Source: an uncultured Lachnospiraceae bacterium (GTDB taxonomy: Bacteria > Bacillota > Clostridia > Lachnospirales > Lachnospiraceae). Taken from it: a stretch of 64,000 nucleotides of DNA. The stretch is taken from positions 1 through 64,000 of the forward strand of contig CAJTRL010000011.1 of assembly GCA_910578715.1 (NCBI GenBank), in the 5' to 3' direction. The translations under genes and the position numbers were made by a program. The notes under the pieces are model-generated. The model was not told where the DNA came from. It did no database searches and was given only the letters and a program-made list of their open reading frames with translations. This document shows positions 1-8,902 of the stretch, piece after piece (the first letter of the stretch is position 1; every line of letters starts with the position of its first letter).

Positions 1-4
1 CAAT

Positions 5-2080
5 ATGCCAGATAACAGAGGAAATTTGCAATCCGCTGACAAAGGCCAGCTGCCTGCTTATGAAGGCAGTCTGCAAAGCGGACAAGTTTTTAAACTACAT
101 GCACCATACTCCCCCACCGGAGACCAGCCACAGGCAATCGAACAGCTTGTGGAAGGTTTTCGCGCCGGCAACCAGTTTCAGACGCTTCTTGGCGTGACGG
201 GTTCCGGCAAGACATTTACGATGGCAAATATCATTGCGGCGCTGAATAAACCGACGCTCGTCATTGCGCATAATAAGACGCTCGCGGGCCAGCTTTACGG
301 GGAATTTAAGGAATTTTTCCCTGAAAACGCGGTAGAATATTTTGTGTCCTATTATGATTATTATCAGCCGGAAGCATATGTTCCTTCTTCCGATACTTAT
401 ATCGCCAAAGACTCTTCCATTAATGATGAAATTGAGAAACTGCGGCTTTCGGCAACTGCGTCTTTGACGGAGCGAAGGGATGTGGTGGTAATTGCCAGTG
501 TTTCCTGTATTTACGGTCTGGGAAGCCCGGATGAATACGAAAGCATGATTGTATCCCTCCGGCCCGGCATGACGAAGGACAGAGACCAGGTTATCCGGGA
601 GCTGATTGATATACAGTATACCAGAAACGATTTGGATTTGGACTACGGATGTTTCCGGGTGCGGGGCGATGTGCTGGAAGTATTTCCGGCCGAGGGAGGG
701 GACTATCTGATTCGCATTGAGTTTTTTGGGGATGAGATAGACCGAATCGCCCAGACGGACCCGCTGACCGGACAGGTGCGTGCGACGCTGGAGCATATCG
801 CCATTTTTCCGGCGTCCCATTATGTCGTGCCACAGGAGAAGATTCGCGCGGCCTGTAAAAATATTGAAAAAGAGCTGGAAGAACGGGTAAGATATTTTAA
901 AGGGGAAGATAAACTTTTGGAGGCGCAGCGGATTGCGGAGCGCACCAATTTCGATATCGAAATGCTGCGGGAGACGGGGTTCTGTTCGGGAATTGAAAAC
1001 TATTCCAGACATTTGAACGGGCTGGAGCCGGGTTCCTCGCCTTTTACGCTGTTAGATTATTTTAACGATGATTATCTGATTATTATTGATGAATCCCATA
1101 TGACGGTGCCGCAGATACGCGGTATGTATGCGGGCGACCGCTCCCGGAAAACGACGCTGGTGGATTACGGTTTCAGACTGCCTTCGGCGCTGGACAACCG
1201 GCCGCTGAATTTTGAAGAATTTGAACAGCACATCGACCAGATGCTTTTTGTATCGGCAACGCCTTCCGATTATGAAGCGGCGCATGAACTGTTCCGCACC
1301 GAGCAGATTATCAGACCTACGGGGCTGCTTGACCCGGAAGTGGACGTGCGGCCCGTGGAAGGGCAGATAGATGACCTCGTGTCGGAAGTGAACCGGGAGG
1401 TTGAGAAAAAACATAAAGTGCTTGTAACGACGCTGACAAAACGCATGGCAGAGGATTTGACGGATTACATGAAGGATGTGGGAATCCGTGTGAAATATCT
1501 GCATTCCGATATCGATACGCTGGAACGCGGCGAAATCATCCGGGATATGCGGCTGGATGTATTTGATGTGCTCGTGGGAATCAATCTTCTGCGTGAAGGG
1601 CTGGATATTCCGGAAATTTCACTTGTTGCGATTCTGGACGCGGATAAGGAAGGATTTCTGCGTTCGGAAACGTCGCTGATACAGACGATTGGGCGGGCGG
1701 CCAGAAATGTGGACGGTCATGTTATTATGTATGCCGACCAGATGACGGATTCCATGAAAAGGGCCATAGAGGAGACGAACCGAAGGCGTGCGATTCAGCA
1801 GAAATATAATGAGGAGCACGGCATCACGCCGCAGTCAATTCAGAAGGCAGTCAGAGATTTAATCAGCATTTCCAAAGTCATCGATAAAAAGGAACTGAAA
1901 TTTGAGAAAGACCCTGAATCCATGAACAGACAGGAGCTGGAAAAGCTGATTAAAGATGTGGAGAAGAGAATGAAGAAAGCGGCGGCGGACCTGAACTTTG
2001 AAGAAGCGGCAGAACTGAGGGACCAGATGGCCGGACTGAAAAAACTTCTGCATGATATGGACGGTCAGGACAGGGCATAA
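5..2080 (+). CDS. uvrB: UvrABC excision nuclease subunit B
   Basis: UvrB is the DNA-damage-verifying helicase-like subunit of nucleotide excision repair; it is loaded by UvrA and recruits UvrC. The 691-residue product shows Walker A GVTGSGKT at residues 63-70, the damage-probing beta-hairpin region (YYDYYQPEAYVPSSD) near residue 117, helicase motifs including the IDESH box, a QTIGRAARN motif VI, and a C-terminal UVR coiled coil (NFEEAAELRDQM). The family core normally starts close to FKLHAPYSPTGDQPQAI, so about 28 residues here are an N-terminal extension. The window begins only 4 bases upstream, so the ribosome binding site is not visible and the true start could lie further left. uvrA follows on the same strand. 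Confidence 0.96.
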   Translation: MPDNRGNLQSADKGQLPAYEGSLQSGQVFKLHAPYSPTGDQPQAIEQLVEGFRAGNQFQTLLGVTGSGKTFTMANIIAALNKPTLVIAHNKTLAGQLYGEFKEFFPENAVEYFVSYYDYYQPEAYVPSSDTYIAKDSSINDEIEKLRLSATASLTERRDVVVIASVSCIYGLGSPDEYESMIVSLRPGMTKDRDQVIRELIDIQYTRNDLDLDYGCFRVRGDVLEVFPAEGGDYLIRIEFFGDEIDRIAQTDPLTGQVRATLEHIAIFPASHYVVPQEKIRAACKNIEKELEERVRYFKGEDKLLEAQRIAERTNFDIEMLRETGFCSGIENYSRHLNGLEPGSSPFTLLDYFNDDYLIIIDESHMTVPQIRGMYAGDRSRKTTLVDYGFRLPSALDNRPLNFEEFEQHIDQMLFVSATPSDYEAAHELFRTEQIIRPTGLLDPEVDVRPVEGQIDDLVSEVNREVEKKHKVLVTTLTKRMAEDLTDYMKDVGIRVKYLHSDIDTLERGEIIRDMRLDVFDVLVGINLLREGLDIPEISLVAILDADKEGFLRSETSLIQTIGRAARNVDGHVIMYADQMTDSMKRAIEETNRRRAIQQKYNEEHGITPQSIQKAVRDLISISKVIDKKELKFEKDPESMNRQELEKLIKDVEKRMKKAAADLNFEEAAELRDQMAGLKKLLHDMDGQDRA

Positions 2081-2242
2081 AAAGAAGGAATAAAAAGAAA
2101 AGCGGGAAGAAAAAAAGCGAAGAGAAACAAAAAAAGCAAAGAGAAACAAAAAAGTAAAGAGATACAAAAAGCAGAAACACATAAATAGAAAGAAATAAAT
2201 AGAAAGAAATAAAAAAGCAGAAAAGAACAAAAAACGGAAAGA
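2081..2242 (+). repeat. Purine-only low-complexity spacer with tandem repeats
   Basis: The 160-base spacer between uvrB and uvrA is almost entirely A and G on the coding strand. It contains three degenerate copies of an about 18-base unit resembling GCAAAGAGAAACAAAAAA (about 2116-2172) and two perfect tandem copies of AAATAGAAAGAAAT (2183-2196, 2197-2210). I see no hairpin terminator here, so uvrB and uvrA are probably cotranscribed through it. The minus-strand open frames over this stretch are composition artefacts. Confidence 0.8.
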
Positions 2243-2287
2243 ATGAAAAAAACAAAACAGACGAACGGAAAGGAGTACGGTTGCCAG

Positions 2288-5152
2288 ATGGAAGATGCAG
2301 TAAAGATAAGACCGAGGGAATATATTAAAATCAGAGGGGCGAGCGAGCATAATCTGAAGCATATCGACCTGAATATTCCGAGAAATGAATTTGTGGTGCT
2401 GACAGGGCTTTCCGGTTCGGGGAAATCCTCGCTGGCATTCGATACGATTTATGCGGAGGGGCAGAGAAGATATATGGAATCCCTGTCCTCCTATGCGAGA
2501 CAGTTTTTAGGACAGATGGAAAAACCGAATGTAGAAAAAATAGAAGGGCTTTCCCCGGCGATTTCCATCGACCAGAAATCCACAAACCGGAACCCGCGTT
2601 CCACCGTCGGGACGGTTACGGAAATCTACGATTATTTCCGTCTGCTTTATGCGCGGATTGGCATTCCGCACTGTCCGTCATGCGGAAAAGAGATTAAGAA
2701 GCAGAGCGTGGACCAGATGGTAGACCAGATTCTGTCTATGCCGGAAGGAACCAGAATCCAGCTTCTTGCCCCGGTGGTCAGGGGAAGGAAGGGCGAGCAC
2801 GCCAAAGTGTTTGACCGGGCCAAAAAGAGCGGATATGTCCGGGTAAGGGTGGACGGCAGCATGTACGAGCTGTCGGAAGAAATCAAACTGGATAAAAATA
2901 TCAAACATAATATTGAAATAGTAGTGGACAGGCTGGTTGTTAAAGAAGGAATCGAAAGGCGTCTGACCGATTCGATGGAAAATGTGCTGGCGCTGGCGGA
3001 AGGGCTGATGGTCGTTGATGTAATCGGCGGGGAGCCCGTTACGTTCAGCGAGAAATTTTCCTGTCCGGACTGCGGTATCAGCGTCGGCGAAATCGAGCCG
3101 CGGAGTTTTTCTTTTAACAACCCGTTCGGAGCATGCCCGGAATGTTTTGGCCTCGGTTATAAAATGGAATTTGATGTGGATTTGATGATTCCCAATAAGA
3201 GTCTGAGCATTCGGGAAGGGGCTATCAGCGTAATGGGATGGCAGTCCAGCAGCAGCGAGGGGAGTTTTACGAACGCGCTTTTACAGGCGCTTTCCAAAGA
3301 ATACGGATTCAGTCTCGATACGCCTTTTGGGGAACTGCCCGATTCCGTTCAGAACATGATTGTCCACGGGACGAATGGCAGAAAAGTAGAAGTTCATTAC
3401 AAAGGGCAGCGCGGAGAAGGCGTTTATCCGGTCGCTTTCGAAGGGCTGATTCGGAATATGGAACGCAGATACCGGGAAACGGGTTCCGAAGGAATGAAAC
3501 AGGAGTACGAGACTTTTATGCGCATTACGCCTTGTCGGGAATGTAAGGGAATGCGTCTGAAAAAAGAATCACTGGCAGTCACGGTGTGCGATAAAAATAT
3601 ATATGAAATTACTTCCATGTCTATCAAGGACCTGCATGTATTTGTAGGGGATATGAATCTGACCAGTCAACAGGAACTGATAGGAAGAAGAATTTTGAAA
3701 GAAATACGGGCAAGGGTAGGGTTTCTGATTGAAGTCGGTCTGGACTATCTTGCCCTGTCCAGAGCGACGGGAAGCCTTTCCGGCGGAGAGGCGCAGAGAA
3801 TCCGTCTGGCAACACAGATAGGCTCCGGTCTCGTCGGCGTCTGCTATATTCTGGATGAGCCGAGCATCGGTCTGCACCAGCGGGACAATGATAAGCTCAT
3901 CGCGGCCCTGAAAAATCTGAAGGATATGGGGAATACGCTGCTCGTGGTTGAGCATGATGAGGATACGATGCTTGCCGCCGACCATATCGTTGATATCGGA
4001 CCGGGGGCCGGGTCTCACGGCGGAGAAGTGGTCGCGCAGGGAACCGCAGAAGAAATCATGCGGGTCGAAGAATCCATCACCGGACAATATCTGAGCGGAA
4101 AGCTGCAGATTCCGGTGCCGGAGGAAAGAAAGAAGCCACAGGATTATCTTACAATCAAAGGCGCTGAGGAAAACAATCTGAAAAAGGTAACGGTTAAAAT
4201 TCCGTTAAGTGTTATGACCTGTGTAACAGGGGTATCGGGCTCCGGAAAAAGTTCTCTTATCAATGAGATTTTATACAAACGGCTGGCGAGGGATTTGAAC
4301 AGGGCGAGAACCATTCCCGGAAAACATCAGAGCATTCTCGGCATCGAGCAGCTCGACAAAGTGATTGCAATCGACCAGTCGCCTATCGGCAGAACGCCCC
4401 GTTCCAATCCGGCGACTTATACGGGCGTTTTTGACCAGATAAGGGATTTGTTCGCATCGACGACGGATGCCAAAGCGAGGGGGTACAGCAAAGGCCGGTT
4501 CAGCTTTAACGTGAAGGGCGGCCGCTGTGAAGCATGCAGCGGCGACGGCATCATAAAGATTGAGATGCACTTTCTGCCCGATGTTTATGTGCCTTGCGAA
4601 GTGTGCGGCGGGAAACGTTATAACCGGGAAACGCTGGAAGTAAAATATAAGGGAAAAAGCATCTATGATGTGCTGGATATGACGGTGGAGGAGGCCGTCC
4701 CGTTTTTTGAAAATGTACCTTCTATCCGCAGAAAAATAGAAACGCTGTACGATGTAGGACTATCCTATGTAAAACTCGGACAGCCTTCCACAACGCTTTC
4801 CGGCGGGGAGGCACAGCGCATCAAACTGGCGACGGAACTGAGCAGAAGAAGTACGGGAAAGACCATTTATATTCTGGATGAACCGACGACGGGACTGCAT
4901 TTTGCGGATGTCCACAAACTGGTCGATATTCTTCACAAACTGACCGAAGGCGGTAATACGGTAGTCGTCATCGAGCATAATCTGGATGTCATTAAGACGG
5001 CCGATTACATTATTGATTTGGGGCCGGAGGGCGGAGACGGCGGCGGAACGGTCATAGCGGAAGGAACGCCTGAAAAGGTTGCGGAAAACCCGGCATCCTA
5101 TACCGGAATCTACATTAAAAAAATGCTGGAACGGGCGAAGAAGATGAAATAA
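2288..5152 (+). CDS. uvrA: UvrABC excision nuclease subunit A
   Basis: UvrA is the dimeric ATPase that first detects bulky DNA lesions and hands them to UvrB. The product has the tandem ABC architecture: Walker A GLSGSGKSS near residue 40, a zinc finger (CPSCG...CPDCG), a signature LSGGEAQRIRLA followed by ILDEPSIGLHQ, then a second Walker A GVSGSGKSS near residue 647, the second zinc module (CEAC...CEVC), and LSGGEAQRIKLA with ILDEPTTGLH. I chose ATG 2288 (954 aa) because an AGGAG lies at 2271-2275. An in-frame ATG at 2243 would add 15 lysine-rich residues encoded by the purine-rich spacer and has no clear ribosome binding site. It lies downstream of uvrB, so the two form a repair operon. 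Confidence 0.96.
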   Translation: MEDAVKIRPREYIKIRGASEHNLKHIDLNIPRNEFVVLTGLSGSGKSSLAFDTIYAEGQRRYMESLSSYARQFLGQMEKPNVEKIEGLSPAISIDQKSTNRNPRSTVGTVTEIYDYFRLLYARIGIPHCPSCGKEIKKQSVDQMVDQILSMPEGTRIQLLAPVVRGRKGEHAKVFDRAKKSGYVRVRVDGSMYELSEEIKLDKNIKHNIEIVVDRLVVKEGIERRLTDSMENVLALAEGLMVVDVIGGEPVTFSEKFSCPDCGISVGEIEPRSFSFNNPFGACPECFGLGYKMEFDVDLMIPNKSLSIREGAISVMGWQSSSSEGSFTNALLQALSKEYGFSLDTPFGELPDSVQNMIVHGTNGRKVEVHYKGQRGEGVYPVAFEGLIRNMERRYRETGSEGMKQEYETFMRITPCRECKGMRLKKESLAVTVCDKNIYEITSMSIKDLHVFVGDMNLTSQQELIGRRILKEIRARVGFLIEVGLDYLALSRATGSLSGGEAQRIRLATQIGSGLVGVCYILDEPSIGLHQRDNDKLIAALKNLKDMGNTLLVVEHDEDTMLAADHIVDIGPGAGSHGGEVVAQGTAEEIMRVEESITGQYLSGKLQIPVPEERKKPQDYLTIKGAEENNLKKVTVKIPLSVMTCVTGVSGSGKSSLINEILYKRLARDLNRARTIPGKHQSILGIEQLDKVIAIDQSPIGRTPRSNPATYTGVFDQIRDLFASTTDAKARGYSKGRFSFNVKGGRCEACSGDGIIKIEMHFLPDVYVPCEVCGGKRYNRETLEVKYKGKSIYDVLDMTVEEAVPFFENVPSIRRKIETLYDVGLSYVKLGQPSTTLSGGEAQRIKLATELSRRSTGKTIYILDEPTTGLHFADVHKLVDILHKLTEGGNTVVVIEHNLDVIKTADYIIDLGPEGGDGGGTVIAEGTPEKVAENPASYTGIYIKKMLERAKKMK

Positions 5153-5200
5153 GAAAATCCGTTATGAAACAGGCTGCTGTAATCGGAAAGGCAAGAGACC

Positions 5201-6838
5201 ATGACCAGTCATAATAGAATGACAATAGAGGATAAAGAAACGATAAAAGATGAAAAGAAGATAATGGGGAAAAAGGTAACCGGGGCATTCTATCCCAGAC
5301 TGCCCCGGGAGGTAACGTCCATTTATGTATTCTTACTGCTGACTATTTATCCTCTTTTTCTAAAAAATAAATACTATGATATCGGAAATGCAAAATGGCA
5401 GTTTTTCTTTTTCCTGACCGTGGGTGTGGGAGCGGTTCTTGCCGGATGCCTGATTATCCATTTCATAGGAGAATTAAAGCCGCATGAACTTGGAAAGGCG
5501 ATACGGAGCATCCGGCTTTCCATTATTGACAGGTTCGTACTCGCATATGCAGCATCCGTATTGATTTCCACAGCGCTTTCTCCTTATAAAGAACAGGTAA
5601 TCTGGGGATATGACGGATGGTATATGGGGTTCGTTTCCCAAATGTGTTTTGTGCTGCTGTATTTTTGCGTGTCGCGTTACTGGCGGTGGGAACGTTCAAC
5701 TGTCATTGGCGGTCTGACGGCGGCATTCTTTGTGTTTTTGCTCGCCGTCCTGATGCGCTTTAGAATTGACCCGCTCTCTTTATACAAAGGAATAGAGGAG
5801 CAATACATAATCAACTTTTTATCGACGATTGGACAGGCGACATGGTATTCGAGTTATATGGTGATTTTGTTTCCGCCCGGACTGTTTGCTTTCTGGTTTT
5901 ATGATAATAAATATGTCCGCATCTTTGGCGGGATTTTTACGGCGGTCGGGTTTATGACGCTGGTAACGCAAAACTCTGACAGTTCCTATATCGCTTTCGG
6001 ACTGTTGATTTTTGTCTTATTCTGGATTTCGCTGGAATCTGGCAGAAAATTCAGGCGTTTTCTGGAAGTCATGATGATATGTTTTGGATGTTTTAAATTT
6101 ATCGGAATCTGTCAGCAGTTATTCCCGGAGCGGGCGGTAACGCTGGATGCGGTTTCCTGGTACTGCGCTCAAAGTAGTTTTACATGGATAGTTCTGATAA
6201 TCACGGTCATAGTTTACCTCTGTTTTTGCTGGCTGGAAAAATACAGACAAATTGATATCTCTAAAATAAAGAATATTCGTATTGCTTTCCTGGCGCTTTT
6301 ATTGATAGGTATGGCGGGGGTCGTGGTTTATATCTGTCTGAATACCACGAACCGGCTCCCGGAACGAATGCGAAGCAGCAGTCAGTATCTTCGGTTTGAC
6401 GAATATTGGGGGAATAACCGGGGCTCGTCCTGGATGATGGCTGCCAAGTCATTTTTGAAAGGCGATATTGTCCGTAAAATATTCGGCTGCGGGCCGGACG
6501 GCTTTTCCATTTTTGTCCAGAGCTTTTTTCAAGAAGAGTTGGCATTGAAATGGGGAAACAGTGCAATCCTTTCCTGTGCGCATAACGAATGGCTGAATGC
6601 TTTGGTCAATCTCGGCATTGCAGGTGCGGTTTTTTATGCCGGAATCTTCGTTTCCGCCATTTGCCGTTTTTTCAGAAAGTCAAAAGAACATCCTGAACTG
6701 ACAGCGGTTGCACTTTCCGCCATTTGTTATATGGGACATAATTTTTTCTGCTATCAGCAGATTGTCTGCACGCCGACGATATTTATACTGTTAGGTATCG
6801 GAGAATCCATTATCCGATATGGAAAGACGGGAAAATGA
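5201..6838 (+). CDS. O-antigen ligase / Wzy-like polytopic membrane protein
   Basis: A 545-residue protein with about 11-12 hydrophobic segments, consistent with the O-antigen ligase/polymerase superfamily (Wzy_C). Near residue 465 it carries the loop AHNEWLNALVNLGIAG, the typical H-N-x-(W/Y)-L motif of this superfamily, preceded by a soluble loop (RFDEYWGNNRGSSW, then FGCGPDGF) that matches the usual large periplasmic/extracellular loop. Such proteins join or polymerise undecaprenyl-linked glycans or polymers; the substrate here is unknown. It stands alone, with no glycan operon next to it. The start at 5201 has only a weak AAAGG upstream; ATG 5219 or 5264 are alternatives, all before the first membrane segment. 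Confidence 0.7.
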   Translation: MTSHNRMTIEDKETIKDEKKIMGKKVTGAFYPRLPREVTSIYVFLLLTIYPLFLKNKYYDIGNAKWQFFFFLTVGVGAVLAGCLIIHFIGELKPHELGKAIRSIRLSIIDRFVLAYAASVLISTALSPYKEQVIWGYDGWYMGFVSQMCFVLLYFCVSRYWRWERSTVIGGLTAAFFVFLLAVLMRFRIDPLSLYKGIEEQYIINFLSTIGQATWYSSYMVILFPPGLFAFWFYDNKYVRIFGGIFTAVGFMTLVTQNSDSSYIAFGLLIFVLFWISLESGRKFRRFLEVMMICFGCFKFIGICQQLFPERAVTLDAVSWYCAQSSFTWIVLIITVIVYLCFCWLEKYRQIDISKIKNIRIAFLALLLIGMAGVVVYICLNTTNRLPERMRSSSQYLRFDEYWGNNRGSSWMMAAKSFLKGDIVRKIFGCGPDGFSIFVQSFFQEELALKWGNSAILSCAHNEWLNALVNLGIAGAVFYAGIFVSAICRFFRKSKEHPELTAVALSAICYMGHNFFCYQQIVCTPTIFILLGIGESIIRYGKTGK

Positions 6839-6857
6839 CCGACGACAGATAGAAAAT

Positions 6858-6884
6858 GCGGATTGCCCCGAAACGGCAATCCGC
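6858..6884 (-). terminator. Rho-independent terminator between convergent genes
   Basis: A 10-bp perfect stem (GCGGATTGCC / GGCAATCCGC) with a 7-base loop. On the minus strand it is followed by ATTTTCT, so it best terminates the secreted-protein gene at 6921. On the plus strand the tail is poor in T, so it may serve the upstream membrane gene less well. Confidence 0.7.
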
Positions 6885-6920
6885 AAATCTCACACCTGGC
6901 ATCAGAATATTGCTTTGATA

Positions 6921-7553
6921 TTACTGAACCTGGATAAATGCTAATACACCTAAGGAAGTCATGTCTACTACAACATGGTCATCTCTTATTTCAGCAACTT
7001 TAAGGCTGTTCCACTGCCCGTTAGCATACTGATAAACCTGAATGTTTGCGCCTGTTTTAACGCCTGGCAGATAGAAGTTTACGGATGCTGTTCCGAAAGA
7101 AACATTTGCCTGAATATTGACAACGTTCAGGACACTGCCGCCCAGAGCAGCAGCCTGTGATTTTGCGGCGTTTACATGTGCGGACAGAGGTTTCATGACA
7201 GAAAAGCTGACGTTGCTGCTCTGGCCGTCCAGAACGACCTTTCCACCCTGTCCAACCGGTGTAACTTCGTCAAGACCGGGAACTTCAACAACGGAATTGC
7301 TGATATATTCTGTAACGCTCTTTCCTTCGCCTAATGCCGCAGTAAATACTTCTACAGATACTCCGGATTCCCGAATTTCAAGCGCGTAAGCCGCAGCTTC
7401 TGCGGAATCATCGGACTCGGAGCCGCCGCCGGAGCTGGCGCTGTTTCCCGATACAGAATTTCCGGATACGGAAGAATCCGGAGCAGCAGATACCATCATA
7501 CACGCGCCGCATACCATAACGCCGGCGGTAATCAATGCTAATAATTTTTTCAC
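6921..7553 (-). CDS. Secreted protein of unknown function
   Basis: I do not recognise the family. The 210-residue product begins with a clear Sec signal peptide (basic MKK, hydrophobic core, cleavage probably after VSAAP-type residues near 24-26). A low-complexity linker follows with repeated SVSGNS units and an acidic SESDDSAEAAA stretch, as seen in many secreted Lachnospiraceae proteins. The rest is a beta-rich domain, with a C-terminal part (VSFGTASVNFYLPGVKTGA...VYQYANGQWNSLKV) that looks like a beta-sandwich. The ribosome binding site GGAGG lies 12-13 bases upstream of the ATG. It is divergent from an XRE regulator, and the shared intergenic region holds an inverted repeat suggesting common control. 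Confidence 0.75.
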   Translation of the reverse strand: MKKLLALITAGVMVCGACMMVSAAPDSSVSGNSVSGNSASSGGGSESDDSAEAAAYALEIRESGVSVEVFTAALGEGKSVTEYISNSVVEVPGLDEVTPVGQGGKVVLDGQSSNVSFSVMKPLSAHVNAAKSQAAALGGSVLNVVNIQANVSFGTASVNFYLPGVKTGANIQVYQYANGQWNSLKVAEIRDDHVVVDMTSLGVLAFIQVQ

Positions 7554-7679
7554 TTTTAAAAATCCTCCTTCATAATTAATTAAATAGATGTCAAGTGTGG
7601 TTTTTGTTTATATTAACACCGGTTGGTGATAATATCTTTAAACTCCCAAAATAGATGGAGCTATTATTTATTCTGAATA

Positions 7680-7769
7680 TGTCTATATAAGTATTTTTAA
7701 CTCATATCGATTATTCTAGCACATTTGTCTGGATATTACAATTGGAATATAAAAATACTTATACAGACA
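7680..7769. repeat. Widely spaced inverted repeat in divergent promoter region
   Basis: The arms 7680-7699 (TGTCTATATAAGTATTTTTA) and 7750-7769 are inverted copies that match at 19 of 20 positions, separated by 50 bases. The right arm covers the -10 and start region of the XRE gene's promoter; the left arm lies toward the divergent secreted-protein gene. This arrangement fits a pair of operator sites for the XRE protein, which is an inference. Confidence 0.65.
7725..7753 (+). promoter_or_regulatory. Promoter of the XRE regulator gene
   Basis: TTGTCT (7725-7730) and TATAAA (7748-7753) are separated by exactly 17 bases. The -10 element overlaps the right arm of the 20-base inverted repeat, so a protein bound there would block transcription. 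Confidence 0.6.
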
Positions 7770-7783
7770 AGGAGAGGTGCTTT

Positions 7784-8104
7784 TTGCAGCAGGAAATCAA
7801 CTATATGGGGCTTGGAATCAAAATAAAAGAAATTCGTCAGGAAAGAGGGCTTACCCAGGACAGCCTTGCAGAACTTGTGGGCTGTAATACCTCGCATATT
7901 TCCAATATTGAGAATAACCATACGAAAGTTTCTCTCAACGTGCTTCTGGCGATTGCGAATGCGCTTGATACCTCGATTGATTATCTTTTATCCGAACAAT
8001 ATGAAAATTCCGGCCTGGCGCTGGATAATGAAATTCAAAGGGCGCTGACGTCCTGTAATGATGAAAAAAAGGAAAAAATCTTAAAAATCATTGAGATATT
8101 ATAA
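7784..8104 (+). CDS. XRE-family transcriptional regulator
   Basis: A small DNA-binding protein of the Cro/CI (HTH_3) type. The helix-turn-helix covers IKEIRQERGLTQDSLAELVG...SHISNIENN, followed by the helical KVSLNVLLAIANALDTSIDYLL segment typical of SinR-like regulators; the last 35 residues are a short charged tail without an effector domain. I start it at TTG 7784 (106 aa) because AAGGAG at 7769-7774 sits 9 bases upstream. ATG 7805 (MGLGIKI) is the alternative and leaves the HTH intact. It is divergent from the secreted-protein gene and probably represses itself and that gene through the shared inverted repeat. Confidence 0.85.
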   Translation: MQQEINYMGLGIKIKEIRQERGLTQDSLAELVGCNTSHISNIENNHTKVSLNVLLAIANALDTSIDYLLSEQYENSGLALDNEIQRALTSCNDEKKEKILKIIEIL

Positions 8105-8178
8105 TTCATATGAGCCTTGTCCAAAAACTAGAACTGTAATTTGTAGCGAAATGCCCTCAGGAGTGCATGAACGGGTGT

Positions 8179-8205
8179 TAATGAACGGCGTCCGGATTCC
8201 GATAT
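8179..8205 (+). promoter_or_regulatory. Candidate SigD/FliA-type flagellar promoter
   Basis: TAAT (8179-8182), 15 bases, then TCCGATAT (8198-8205). This is one mismatch in each half from the sigma-28 consensus TAAA-N15-GCCGATAT. It would start transcription about 75 bases ahead of the acidic coiled-coil gene. The proximity to flagellar rod genes supports it, but short motifs like this also occur by chance. Confidence 0.4.
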
Positions 8206-8286
8206 TTATAATAAGAAGAAAAACACTCACAGCAATTTCGGGTGATTGATTTGAAGGTCTGCAAAAGCAGACGGATGGGGGCAGAA

Positions 8287-8895
8287 ATGAACATACATGT
8301 GCAGAGCATTACCGGAACTTTTTTTGGAGGGGGACTTGGTTTTTCCCATAAAGGACTGAAAAGTACGGAAGAAAAACTGGAACGCCAGGAGAAACGGGAC
8401 AATGAGGTGGCTTTTTTTGAGAAGCAGAAGGAGAATCTGAAAAACAGAAAATGCACCACGGTGGAAGAAATTGCAGATAAGCTGGATATGTTAAAATCCT
8501 ATGATGACCAGATTGCGGGTATCAGGGCGGCTTATAATAACGAGCAGATGTGGCATATGCTCGACGAAGCGAGGGAAATGGGCGAGAAGATTGCCGAAGC
8601 TGCGGAAAAGATGGAACCGAAGACGCCGGAAGAACGTCGGGAAGAACTGATAGAAGAGGCGATGGGAACGGAAGATACGGGCGGCATGCTGGACGAAATG
8701 ATGGAAGACACCGCCCAGGTTCAGGAAGAACTGGAAGAAGTGCTGCAAGAGGAACTGCCGGAGCAGCTTGATGAAGAGCTTGCAGAGGAACTGCCGGAAG
8801 ATATACAGGAACAGCTTACGGAAGAATTATCGGATGAAATGCAGAAACAGATTTCCGAAGAACTGCCATATAAACCCATAGATATTCTGATATAA
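8287..8895 (+). CDS. Acidic coiled-coil protein of unknown function
   Basis: I do not recognise this family. The 202-residue product has a short glycine-rich N-terminus (GTFFGGGLGF), a basic/acidic helical middle (EEKLERQEKRDNEVAFFEKQKENLKNRK, then a helix ending in KMEPKTPEERREELIEEAMG), and a C-terminal third made of repeating EEL(P/A)E-type units (about residues 145-195) that is extremely acidic. No signal peptide or membrane segment is seen. ATG 8287 is preceded by a G-rich sequence (GGGGGC); an in-frame ATG at 8275 is possible. It lies between the XRE regulator and the mreB-flagellar cluster, behind a possible sigma-28 promoter, and ends in a strong terminator. A motility-linked role is conceivable but unproven. 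Confidence 0.6.
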   Translation: MNIHVQSITGTFFGGGLGFSHKGLKSTEEKLERQEKRDNEVAFFEKQKENLKNRKCTTVEEIADKLDMLKSYDDQIAGIRAAYNNEQMWHMLDEAREMGEKIAEAAEKMEPKTPEERREELIEEAMGTEDTGGMLDEMMEDTAQVQEELEEVLQEELPEQLDEELAEELPEDIQEQLTEELSDEMQKQISEELPYKPIDILI

Positions 8896-8902
8896 CAGGG
8901 GT

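Noticed and set aside
1859..2362. Phe-rich minus-strand open frames at the uvrB-uvrA junction
   Set aside because: The composition (runs of Phe, Leu and Ser) is simply the complement of the purine-only spacer.
8105..8286. Cyclic-di-GMP riboswitch upstream of the acidic protein
   Set aside because: A GTCTGC / GCAGAC hairpin is present, but the conserved GEMM core bases are missing.
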